A stretch of 64,000 nucleotides of DNA, taken from positions 62,001 to 126,000 of the forward strand of contig JAUSFM010000015.1 of the NCBI GenBank assembly GCA_030651375.1. Direction: 5' to 3'. Shown piece after piece: positions 1 through 6,979 of the stretch; position 1 is the first letter of the stretch, and each line of letters starts with the position of its first letter. The position numbers and the translations under genes were made by a program. The DNA is from Candidatus Woesearchaeota archaeon (GTDB lineage Archaea; Nanobdellota; Nanobdellia; Woesearchaeales; UBA12501). The notes under the pieces are model-generated. The model was not told the DNA's origin, did not search any database, and worked only from the letters and a program-made list of their open reading frames with translations.

Positions 1-2
1 CA

Positions 3-629
3 CGGCCGCCGGATGTCTATCGGGGAAACCCCTTCCAAATCGAAGCAGCAATTGCCTACGGCGGCGACCAGCCACTTGAAGAATCAGTTCGCGTGCTCCG
101 CTACGCAAACCGTGTTCCTCTTCTGCACCAGCAGGCAAGTTGTGCCGCAACCGAAGCAATTATGGAAACCGCATGGCGGACATATGGTTTATCCCAAAGC
201 AAGGATGCCATTCCCTTTGGGCCAGCAACCATTGTCGTGCATATGTCATCGGTTTGGGTGCCGTTTACCAGCGAAGCAAAAGAAGCCATTGCCCATTATC
301 CTGAAATCATCAAGGAAATAAAGCTGGCGCTGCAAGAGTGCGGCCGTGAGCTTGCACGGTACACCGGCAAGAAAAAGCGGCTCAACGACGAACTCGAGAA
401 GCGCGGCTACATTGAAAAATATATTCCCCACATATGCACTGCGCTGAAAGACTTGCTCGGGCTGAAAGAAAAAGACAAGGAAGAAATCAACAAAAACCTC
501 AAAGAACTGCTCGAGAAAAGCCGTGGTACGCTCGAAAAAATTGAAGATGAAAACGTGGAATACGATGAGGCGTTTGCAAAAATTGGCAAGGAAGAAAAAG
601 TCGAAGAACCCGAAGAAAGCGAAGACTAA
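3..629 (+). CDS. top6B: DNA topoisomerase VI subunit B, C-terminal part
   Basis: The frame is open from the first bases of the window, so only the C-terminal part is present. Its first residues, RPPDVYRGNPFQIEAAIAYG, and the following RYANRVPLL match the transducer-to-C-terminal region of Top6B, the GHKL ATPase subunit of the type IIB topoisomerase that passes one duplex through another. The GHKL ATP site lies upstream of the window. The last 70 or so residues are charged and helical with a run of Glu, as often seen at Top6B tails. It ends 15 bases before top6A, so the two subunits form one operon. Identification is confident; the start cannot be seen. Confidence 0.93.
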   Translation, partial: RPPDVYRGNPFQIEAAIAYGGDQPLEESVRVLRYANRVPLLHQQASCAATEAIMETAWRTYGLSQSKDAIPFGPATIVVHMSSVWVPFTSEAKEAIAHYPEIIKEIKLALQECGRELARYTGKKKRLNDELEKRGYIEKYIPHICTALKDLLGLKEKDKEEINKNLKELLEKSRGTLEKIEDENVEYDEAFAKIGKEEKVEEPEESED

Positions 630-644
630 CACTGGGTAACCACC

Positions 645-1751
645 ATGGCAAAAGACACAACACAAGAATCTGAAAATGTTATCAAGAAAATCATTAGTCT
701 CGGCAATGATATCTATCTCAAAATCTTGAAGCAGGTGAACCCGCGCATGGTTATGCCGCTTCGTTCGCTCCAGAACGTGAAATACGACGAAAAAGAAGGC
801 TATTTCGAAGTGGTGGGAAAACTGAAGGGCCGCACGTTGACTGCGTCCACCGTCAAAACGTTTGCACAAACCTTGCTCATGATGAATGAGAGCAAGAAAC
901 TCATTGAAACTGATGACATTGCCACCAAGAGGGAGATGTACTACATCAGCAAGAACTGGGGCGATGCGCTGTTCCATGAACAGCCGGAATCCGACACCGT
1001 CATGGACGACTTTGAGGCGATGATGGGCGTCAACCGCGAACAAATTGGATTTGTCCCCGAAGAAAAAGGCGGTGCTGTTGCCGGAAAATTGGTTGTTATC
1101 GACAAGGATCCTGAGACAGGAAAAGAATTACGTATCGACTGCACGAAGTTCGGTTCTGGGGCATACAGCGTGCCCACCAGCGTGGAGCACCTCGGGTTTG
1201 AAACCGATGCAAAATTTATTTTGGCGATTGAAACCGCCGGTATGTTCCAGCGTATGGTCAAACACAACTATTGGAAAAAAGCAAACTGCATTTTGATTTC
1301 CATGGGTGGCGTGCCGACGCGAGCATGCCGCCGATTTATCCGCCGGCTTTCAGACGAGAGGCACATTCCAACGTATGTATTCACCGACGGCGATCCGTAC
1401 GGATACCTCAACATTTACCGCACGCTGAAGGTTGGTTCAGGAAACGCCGCGCACATAAACAAATTCTTTTGTGTTCCTAATGCAAAATTTTTGGGTGTGA
1501 CACCACAAGATATTATCGATTACAAACTGCCGACGCACCCGCTGAAGGAGATCGACGTCAAGCGCGTCAAGGACGGCATGAAAAACGATCCGTTTGTCCA
1601 GCACTACAAAGAATGGCAGAAAGCATTAAATCAATTGGTTAGCATGAAGAAGCGTGCAGAACAGCAGGCATTCGCCAAACACCATCTGAATTTTGTTATG
1701 GATACCTACTTACCAGAGAAATTGAAGAACCAGAAGACGTGGCTGCCCTGA
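645..1751 (+). CDS. top6A: DNA topoisomerase VI subunit A (Spo11-like)
   Basis: 368 residues, full length for the family. This is the DNA-cleaving subunit related to Spo11. REMYYISKNWG at about residues 87-97 sits where the winged-helix catalytic tyrosine lies, and the Toprim domain carries the acidic metal-binding motif FTDGDPYGYLNIYRTLKVGS at about 246-265. The start is an ATG 15 bases after the top6B stop. Together with the upstream gene it would make the A2B2 enzyme that relaxes and decatenates DNA with ATP. No missing catalytic residue was seen. Presence of Top6 supports an archaeal host. Confidence 0.96.
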   Translation: MAKDTTQESENVIKKIISLGNDIYLKILKQVNPRMVMPLRSLQNVKYDEKEGYFEVVGKLKGRTLTASTVKTFAQTLLMMNESKKLIETDDIATKREMYYISKNWGDALFHEQPESDTVMDDFEAMMGVNREQIGFVPEEKGGAVAGKLVVIDKDPETGKELRIDCTKFGSGAYSVPTSVEHLGFETDAKFILAIETAGMFQRMVKHNYWKKANCILISMGGVPTRACRRFIRRLSDERHIPTYVFTDGDPYGYLNIYRTLKVGSGNAAHINKFFCVPNAKFLGVTPQDIIDYKLPTHPLKEIDVKRVKDGMKNDPFVQHYKEWQKALNQLVSMKKRAEQQAFAKHHLNFVMDTYLPEKLKNQKTWLP

Positions 1752-1764
1752 TTAGAATTTAGAA

Positions 1765-2469
1765 TTACAAATACGCTTTAAAAAATTCTCGTGCCGCTGG
1801 AGGCATTTCTGGCTGTGCAGTGCGGTAAGACCACATCAAGCTGCGCATGGAATCGAGCACTGACGGTGCCCCTGCTTCTATTCTGACAATGAAGCGATGG
1901 CCACCAATATCGTACCTGCATTGCGCACCGGTTTTTTCGACGGCAAGTGATGGTTGGACAAGGCTGTTGAGAGGACGTGAGGAAGCAGGATCTTTTTCTA
2001 TGAATGCAGCAACGCGTTCCGAACGAAGCGGAAACTGGTGATGGAAGTCATCCCATTGTTCAACATACAGCGGACCCTCCTGAAGGCCAACGGAAAGAAT
2101 TAGGCCCTGATCTGTTTTCTCAACAGCAAGGCCGTCATCACCCAGCGTGCCAACGTTTGCGCTTCGTCCATTTTGTTCTTTGCATTCGACCGCACAGTGA
2201 TGGGCAGCATACACCAGAACGAGCTCACTCGGATGCCCAAGAAGATATGCGTGAAGCCGCGAAGCTGTTTGAAAAAAACCTTGGTACTCTGCGCCATGCG
2301 CAACAATCGCCCAGTCCTTCAACGGAAGGCCAGTTGTTTCACCGGCACGGATTTTTTCCGTGAGTTCTTCAACATCACGCGCGACATACTTTGTAATTTC
2401 TTGCTCTCGTCGACGCGCATCTTCAAGCCGCGCAACATGATGATCTAGTCCTGTAGTCGAAAGCACCAT
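1765..2469 (-). CDS. unknown protein, paralogue of its neighbour at 2511-3284
   Basis: 234 residues if the ATG at 2469 is used; a GTG two codons upstream is possible. The ATG is preferred because a TTTAAAT box A lies about 28 bases upstream, which fits a leaderless message. I do not recognise the family. The N-terminal 60 residues are charged and helical, probably coiled coil. A block GLPLKDWAIVAHGAEY aligns with GDPLQDWAVVQHGFDY of the next gene, and both proteins end with a PP-ARxFF motif, so the two are tandem paralogues. No membrane segment or signal peptide is evident. The gene converges on top6A with 13 bases between them. Confidence 0.75.
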   Translation of the reverse strand: MVLSTTGLDHHVARLEDARRREQEITKYVARDVEELTEKIRAGETTGLPLKDWAIVAHGAEYQGFFQTASRLHAYLLGHPSELVLVYAAHHCAVECKEQNGRSANVGTLGDDGLAVEKTDQGLILSVGLQEGPLYVEQWDDFHHQFPLRSERVAAFIEKDPASSRPLNSLVQPSLAVEKTGAQCRYDIGGHRFIVRIEAGAPSVLDSMRSLMWSYRTAQPEMPPAAREFFKAYL

Positions 2470-2510
2470 AAACACCCATCAGGAAAGAACTGATTTAAAT
2501 TAATTGTGGT

Positions 2511-3284
2511 TCACAAAGATATGTCAACACTGTCGAAGAAGAGACGTGCTTCAGGCGGCGGCACTTTGGTGTAAAATTGGCCACCATGGGGGGTTTTACT
2601 CATATCTAGTCCGCGGTACGAGGGCGAGGTCGTATGTTCTGGTTTCCAAAAATCACTACGAAGAAAATTGTTTACATCAGGGGTGCCTGCAATCAGTTTG
2701 CTTCCTTTCATGGAATTTCCTTCTGCTGAATAAACAAAATAGTGGACCGATCGTTTAAACCGAAGGCCGTTCGGATCAAAAAAATGTTTGGGAGAGGTGA
2801 GAATAAGAACATTCGGTGATCTAGTAGAAATGTCAGAATTGACGATATAATGCCCCGTGTCACGGAACGCTGCTTCACGCTTTTCGAACAAACTGCCAGG
2901 ATTTGAAAGACGAACCGCAAGATGGTAACCGTCAGACGTGGAGCGCACCTTAAGGACACCAGTTTCAAGAACGCCGACTGACAGCATTTCTTCGCCAGTT
3001 CCAATTCCCTTGGAACTTCGGTCGAGCTTTGCGACCAGTTGTCCTGCATTGTTTGCAAGATAATTCTGAACCGCATGGGCGAGTTTGGCATATCGTTTAT
3101 AATCAAAGCCGTGCTGTACAACTGCCCAATCTTGCAGTGGATCGCCGGTTGAGCCGCGTCCGCGAATCTGGTTCTTCAATCCTTCCAGTTCCTCACTTGC
3201 TTCGCCAACTGCGGTTTCCAATTCTCTTTCAGCAGCTTTGATTCCGCGAATTTTTTTATCCAGCGTGGCAAGAAATACGTCCAT
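2511..3284 (-). CDS. unknown protein, paralogue of its neighbour at 1765-2469
   Basis: 257 residues from the ATG at 3284. A longer reading to 3455 is open, but it would run through the degenerate tRNA-Cys tail copy, and a CTTATAAAATC box A about 25 bases upstream of 3284 fixes the shorter start. Features: charged helical N-terminus (about 1-50, with KIRGIKAAERELETAVGEAS), then the GDPLQDWAVVQHGFDY block shared with the next gene, then a mixed alpha/beta C-terminal half ending with a PPPEARLFF motif. Function unknown; cytoplasmic by lack of signal peptide or membrane helix. Tandem duplication with divergence is the simplest origin of the pair. Confidence 0.75.
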   Translation of the reverse strand: MDVFLATLDKKIRGIKAAERELETAVGEASEELEGLKNQIRGRGSTGDPLQDWAVVQHGFDYKRYAKLAHAVQNYLANNAGQLVAKLDRSSKGIGTGEEMLSVGVLETGVLKVRSTSDGYHLAVRLSNPGSLFEKREAAFRDTGHYIVNSDISTRSPNVLILTSPKHFFDPNGLRFKRSVHYFVYSAEGNSMKGSKLIAGTPDVNNFLRSDFWKPEHTTSPSYRGLDMSKTPHGGQFYTKVPPPEARLFFDSVDISL

Positions 3285-3499
3285 AAGCTCGCTAAATAGG
3301 GCGATTTTATAAGGATTATGGGAATTAAGAATATAATGGGAAAGGCGGCGGAAACGGCGCTTCGCGCCCCCAGACCTTTGTTCTCGGATCAAAATAAGGC
3401 GGCGGTGGGATGTAAACCTACACAATCTTTTTGCTTTCGCAAAAAGCTTGACCAAAAATAAGCTAAGGTGGGCTTCGCTTTGCTCAGCCCACCGAACAA
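3285..3499 (-). mobile_element. tRNA-Cys-associated hairpin insert with tail copies
   Basis: Reading away from the 3' end of tRNA-Cys there is a hairpin GGTGGGCTG...GCCCACC, then TTTTTGGTCAAGC running into a CTTTTTGC/GCAAAAAG hairpin (3427-3460), then a degenerate copy of the tRNA 3' end (3398-3424), then a GGCGCGAAGCGCC palindrome near 3358-3370 and a further short CCGCCGCCTT fragment near 3346-3356. No ORF. The GGTCAAGCTTTT hairpin followed by a tRNA-tail copy recurs behind tRNA-Thr and tRNA-Leu in this window, which suggests a shared small element. Calling it mobile is inference. The part next to 3284 also holds the promoter of the downstream gene. Confidence 0.5.
3398..3424 (-). repeat. 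degenerate copy of the tRNA-Cys 3' end
   Basis: On the minus strand this reads as a T-arm and acceptor 3' strand (TAGGTTTACATCCCACCGCCGCC) that matches the true tRNA-Cys 3' end apart from a few changes in the T stem and loop. The acceptor 3' strand and the first flanking TT are identical. It lacks the 5' two thirds of a tRNA and cannot fold as one, so it is a remnant or attachment-site copy. Confidence 0.75.
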
Positions 3500-3572
3500 G
3501 GCGGCGGTGGGATTTGAACCCACAAGTGATCGCTCTGCAGGCGATTGCCTTACCGGATTTGGCTACGCCGCC
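3500..3572 (-). tRNA. tRNA-Cys (GCA)
   Basis: A 73-base cloverleaf on the minus strand: acceptor GGCGGCG/CGCCGCC, D arm GCC...GGC, anticodon stem ATCGC/GCGAT with loop CTGCAGA giving anticodon GCA, T arm GTGGG-TTCAAAT-CCCAC. All stems pair perfectly. No intron and no encoded CCA. Its 3' side is followed by the hairpin insert and the degenerate tail copy annotated separately. Confidence 0.96.
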
Positions 3573-3614
3573 GATGAAAGAACAGCGAAGGCAGAGGATA
3601 TATAAATTTTATTA

Positions 3615-4226
3615 TCACTCTTTTTTGCCGTAGATCTCCTGCATTTCAGCCCGCTTCCTTTCCCGCCGCTTTTTCTCGAGCCAAAGATAGACAGTTGCGT
3701 GCGGGCTGCCGCTCAACAGCATTTCAATAGCGTAGCGGGCATTTTTGACATCTTCGAGCACACCGATGATTGCAATTGTTTTTCCATACACGCTCATGTT
3801 TGTTTCGGTTAATTCCTCAATAAGCCGGCGCGACTTGCCGCCTTCGCCAATGACGCGTCCCTTGAGCCGCATCATCTTTTTCGCAGTCTTGCCGGTGTAA
3901 TCAGCCAGCGAAATAATTTCGAGCGAGTAATCCGGCTTGAGAAGCCGGAGAGCAACTTCGGGATTGAACCCGCGGCCAACCGCTTTGACAATTTCCATAG
4001 CCGTCATAATCGTGAGACTGTCAGTGCCGCGCAGCTGCACATCCCCTTCAGTTGAGTCCACGTTGAGCGTGCAGTTGGTTGCAGATTCTATCTCATTTTT
4101 GACAATGCCCTCCTTGCCAATGAGCGCACCCACTCGTTCCTTGGGGATTTTCAGCTCGTACGAAAAGAAAATTTCACCTTCTCCTGTTTCTGATGGTTGG
4201 TGTGGTTGTTTTGGAGCAGGCGCCAT
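3615..4226 (-). CDS. dim2: KH-domain ribosome biogenesis protein Dim2/Pno1
   Basis: 203 residues with two KH domains. The first holds IPKERVGALIGKEG (GKEG as the GxxG loop, about residues 29-42) and the second RVIGEGGKSRR at about 123-133. This arrangement and the C-terminal Lys/Arg-rich helix are those of archaeal Dim2, the homologue of Pno1, which binds the 3' end of pre-16S rRNA and cooperates with Nob1 and RIO kinases. RIO1 lies about 1.4 kb away on the same strand, consistent with the shared role. The start is an ATG with a poorly conserved, Pro/Gln-rich N-terminus of about 15 residues. Confidence 0.92.
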   Translation of the reverse strand: MAPAPKQPHQPSETGEGEIFFSYELKIPKERVGALIGKEGIVKNEIESATNCTLNVDSTEGDVQLRGTDSLTIMTAMEIVKAVGRGFNPEVALRLLKPDYSLEIISLADYTGKTAKKMMRLKGRVIGEGGKSRRLIEELTETNMSVYGKTIAIIGVLEDVKNARYAIEMLLSGSPHATVYLWLEKKRRERKRAEMQEIYGKKE

Positions 4227-4332
4227 ACCTCAGGGGGAAAGCATCGCCTTTTTAAATCTTCCTCACAGTTGGCGCAACTTTTATAAAGAATATCATCCGA
4301 CCATCAATCTATAAGACTTTTGGAGGTTTTAC

Positions 4333-5415
4333 ATGAGATTTCAGGTGTGCCTCGGTATGCTGCTTTTGCTGGTAGTACTGGGGGCATTTACTGCTGCTGC
4401 AATGCCTGATACATCCCTCAAACTCGTGGTCAAGGACATCGCAACCAACAATCGCATTGGCTCGCTGCCGGTGCTCGTGCAGTTGACCAACATCAGAACG
4501 GGGGCAGTTGAGAAAACCAGTGAGTACATTGATGCGCAAGGCGAACTCACCTACCGACTCGAGCCGGGCGACTGGCGCCTTGAGCTTGAAATTTTTGATC
4601 CAAAAACCGAAAGCATCACCCACTACGGCCAGCGGGCAATCTACATCCAAGAGAGTGAGCCGGTGCTCAACCGCAGTTTCTATATGACTCCTGTTGGCAG
4701 TCTTGAAGGGGTGGTGGTGCATGACGATGGCAAGCTTGCGGGCCAAGCAGCCCTTGATTTTCACTGTTCTTTTGCCAGTCAGTTTGAGTATCCGGCGCGA
4801 ACTGACCAGTTTGGCTCCTTTAAGCTGTTATTCGTTCCTGCGGGCACCTGCAGAATTACTGCATCAACAAACGATCGTGTGGGCTCAAGCGAAATAAACA
4901 TTACTGCAGGCGAGGCGAAAACCGTCAAGGTGGTGCTCGATCAGTCTGCTGCTTCGGTTCATCTTTCAACCAGCATTGCATGGGTGATTGCCGGTGCTGG
5001 CGTTGTTATCGTGTTCTTGGTTGGCTATTCCCTGCTTCGCCGCCGGCTGAAATCAGAGCTCAAAGAAGAGTTCACCCCAAAAGCGAGATTTGCACGAAAA
5101 ATCCTCCGGAAGATTAAAGCCCGTACCGAGCACAAACAAGAGAACCAACACCAAGAAAAGAAAGAAACACTGAACCCGCGCGCCCGCGACATTCTCCAGA
5201 CGCTCAACCCGCGAGAGAAAGCAACGGTTGAATTCCTTGTTGGCCAAAAGAACAATCAGGCGACGCAGGCACAGCTGCGGAACAACACGAGCATCCCCAA
5301 GACCTCCCTTGCCCGTGTGTTCCAATCATTGGAGCACAAGAAGGTTATCACGGTTGAAAAGATAGGAAAGATGAAGAAAGTGACGTTGACGCCTTGGTTC
5401 TTGGGCAAGGAGTAA
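4333..5415 (+). CDS. membrane-anchored winged-helix protein with extracellular beta domains
   Basis: 360 residues. Order: signal peptide (1-23, ending AAA), two beta-rich Ig/carboxypeptidase-regulatory-like segments outside the cell (about 25-205), one membrane helix (about 214-236, SIAWVIAGAGVVIVFLVGYS), a basic linker, and a cytoplasmic winged-helix domain (about 280-355) containing LNPREKATVEFLVGQ and TSIPKTSLARVFQSLEHK, a typical MarR/IclR-like recognition helix. A GGAGGTTTT ribosome site precedes the ATG. The layout suggests a one-component sensor-regulator reading an outside signal or cell-envelope state. Target and ligand are not visible. A smaller protein of similar logic lies at 15292-15780. 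Confidence 0.82.
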   Translation: MRFQVCLGMLLLLVVLGAFTAAAMPDTSLKLVVKDIATNNRIGSLPVLVQLTNIRTGAVEKTSEYIDAQGELTYRLEPGDWRLELEIFDPKTESITHYGQRAIYIQESEPVLNRSFYMTPVGSLEGVVVHDDGKLAGQAALDFHCSFASQFEYPARTDQFGSFKLLFVPAGTCRITASTNDRVGSSEINITAGEAKTVKVVLDQSAASVHLSTSIAWVIAGAGVVIVFLVGYSLLRRRLKSELKEEFTPKARFARKILRKIKARTEHKQENQHQEKKETLNPRARDILQTLNPREKATVEFLVGQKNNQATQAQLRNNTSIPKTSLARVFQSLEHKKVITVEKIGKMKKVTLTPWFLGKE

Positions 5416-5474
5416 AAGGGCTTCTATTTATTCTTATTTTTTATTTTGGTCTTCTAAAATGTTTTAAATCGTTG

Positions 5475-5565
5475 TTTTGGTCCACCAAAGGTTTATAACA
5501 CGAACCTTGAATAGTACGTCTTGGCTATCTATGTGGTGTGTGAACCAAAGTTCCACACCACCTTT
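5475..5565 (+). other. possible small structured RNA or bidirectional terminator between convergent genes
   Basis: The 192-base gap between two convergent genes holds a box A-like GGTTTATAA (5488-5496) and, about 35 bases on, a hairpin with arms GTGGTGTGTGAAC (5533-5545) and GTTCCACACCAC (5550-5561) followed by pyrimidine-rich sequence; T-rich tracts lie on both outer sides. It could end both transcripts or encode a short RNA. No box C/D or H/ACA motif was found. Confidence 0.3.
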
Positions 5566-5607
5566 ACCCTTTAGTTACATACGGCTAAGATTTTATTTTT
5601 GTTTTTT

Positions 5608-6333
5608 TTATTTTTGTTTTATTCTCTTCTTCATTTCCTTCTGGTCCAGCTTCAGCCCCAGCTTTGCAAAATAGATGTGGATGTTGCGGATGTCCCGTTC
5701 CAACAGCTCATCTGCATTTGCCGCTGTGAGCACCGTTCCCTGTGAGAAGTCAATAAACACTGGCTTTTCGTTGTAGTTGAGGATATTAAACGGTGAAAGG
5801 TCACCATGCACCAGGTTGGCGGCGTGTAACTTTTTCATGTTGTCCATCACTTCTTCATAAAATTCTTGGAGGCGTTCCGGCGCTGCATGCTTTAGTTTTG
5901 GCGCCGCGGTGCTGTCGCCGATAAATTCCATCACAATAATATGCTCACGGTTGGCAATGGCCATTGGTACGGTACATCCTGCTTCGCGGGCCTTGAGCAG
6001 GTTGCGGTATTCCCGTTTTGCCCATGTGAAAATAATCAGCCGACGCTTCTTTTTGAGGTTCAAAAACCGCGTGTCCTGTCTTATGTATTCGTACATCTTT
6101 GAAAAATCGCAGTTCTCGACGCGGTAAATCTTGACAATGAATTTTTTGGTGCCGTCCTGGGTTTTCTTTTCCGCCGTAAATATGTTCGCTTCCTTGCCGA
6201 TAGAAACAGGCTCGGCGAGGTGGTCAAAATGGCCTTCGCTGTGGAGCTTGAACAAGAGCCGTTCGGTATGGTCATCAAAGACGCCTTTGTAGGTCTTGAA
6301 CTGCTCGCGGAATTGCCGTTTGTCGATTGCCAT
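5608..6333 (-). CDS. rio1: RIO1-type serine kinase/ATPase
   Basis: 241 residues, usual for archaeal RIO1. The ATP-binding loop VSIGKEANIFTA (about 43-54), the catalytic loop LVHGDLSPFNIL (about 172-183, HGD plus the downstream Asn) and the metal-binding FIDFSQG (about 191-197) are all intact. RIO1 acts in final 40S/30S maturation, in the same pathway as Dim2. It ends with a basic tail. A GTATAAATA box A lies about 25 bases upstream of the ATG. The gene is transcribed away from the candidate RNA at 6440-6593. Confidence 0.95.
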   Translation of the reverse strand: MAIDKRQFREQFKTYKGVFDDHTERLLFKLHSEGHFDHLAEPVSIGKEANIFTAEKKTQDGTKKFIVKIYRVENCDFSKMYEYIRQDTRFLNLKKKRRLIIFTWAKREYRNLLKAREAGCTVPMAIANREHIIVMEFIGDSTAAPKLKHAAPERLQEFYEEVMDNMKKLHAANLVHGDLSPFNILNYNEKPVFIDFSQGTVLTAANADELLERDIRNIHIYFAKLGLKLDQKEMKKRIKQK

Positions 6334-6439
6334 GCTGTTTTGTGGTGACTTCCCCTATTTATACTTAGTTGCTTCAATTTTTCACCCCTGTACAGTCCTC
6401 AAAAACGAAAGGTTTAAATAGCACCTATGTTCCACCTAT

Positions 6440-6593
6440 TCAGTGGTTAAAGACTTCGGTCTTTGACCCGTTGTCTAAACACCTCTATTTCCTGGGAAGA
6501 CTTCGGTCTTCTCAGGTTTATGCTACCCCCTGTGAAGAGGAATTATCCTCTTGAGCCGCGCAAGGGCCTTCGGGCCTTTGCGGGGTTTTTTTT
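6440..6593 (+). ncRNA. candidate four-hairpin non-coding RNA
   Basis: A box A GGTTTAAATAG (6411-6421) is followed at the expected distance by four successive hairpins: GGTTAAAGAC-TTCG-GTCTTTGACC (6445-6468), CCTGGGAAGAC-TTCG-GTCTTCTCAGG (6491-6516), AGAGGA-ATTA-TCCTCT (6536-6551), and a strong GC stem with a TTCG loop (6556-6585) ending in eight T. Three of the four loops are TTCG, and the first two stems close with GAC-TTCG-GTC. There is no plausible ORF. It does not show the features I know of RNase P RNA, SRP RNA, or box C/D or H/ACA guides. Function unknown. Confidence 0.6.
6556..6593 (+). terminator. GC hairpin followed by T8
   Basis: Arms CCGCGCAAGGGCC and GGCCTTTGCGGGG around TTCG (12 of 13 positions pair, counting one G-T), then eight T. 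It resembles a bacterial intrinsic terminator; in archaea the T-run alone can terminate. It closes the candidate RNA above. Confidence 0.7.
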
Positions 6594-6640
6594 ATTCTCG
6601 TTATTTGTCAATCTCTCTTTTTTCTTCACCCGCCGATAGA

Positions 6641-6979
6641 TTTATATACATCCGCGCCTTTCCACATTCTTAGCCCCGCCACAGAGGATACTCAACAGAG
6701 CCCACGGCGTAAGCCAAGCTATGAGTTTGGGAGTTAGTGTTGCGGGCTCCAACTTTATATTAATAATCAAGTATCAAATAAATAAAATCAATACAATCAT
6801 CATTAACAACAATCACACCAGCTTGGTGTTGAACAGATCATCATCCTACTGAACGAACAGAACAGCAATTCATTTTCCTATTCATCATCAGCCATCATTG
6901 TGCTCCTGATATTTGTTCTGCACGTTCCTTTTAGGATTATTCTCTGTTCTCTACCCGGCGGAAACCGGAGGTTATTACC
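6641..6979 (+). promoter_or_regulatory. dnaG promoter and long structured leader
   Basis: A box A GATTTATATACATC (6640-6653) lies about 325 bases before the dnaG ATG. The early transcript (about 6670-6755) can fold: GAGCCC (6698-6703) pairs with GGGCTC (6744-6749), enclosing a GGC-GTAA-GCC mini-hairpin with a GNRA loop. After it comes about 220 bases of A/T- and C-rich, apparently unstructured sequence, then a GGAGG ribosome site. It may be a regulatory leader or a separate small RNA; no known riboswitch was recognised. Confidence 0.45.

Noticed and set aside
246-1043. 265-codon open frame on the minus strand
   Set aside because: Antisense to top6B and top6A, Phe/His-rich, no start signals; a shadow of the real frames.
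3285-3455. Longer N-terminus for the gene at 2511-3284
   Set aside because: It reads through the degenerate tRNA-Cys tail copy and hairpin; box A position supports the ATG at 3284.
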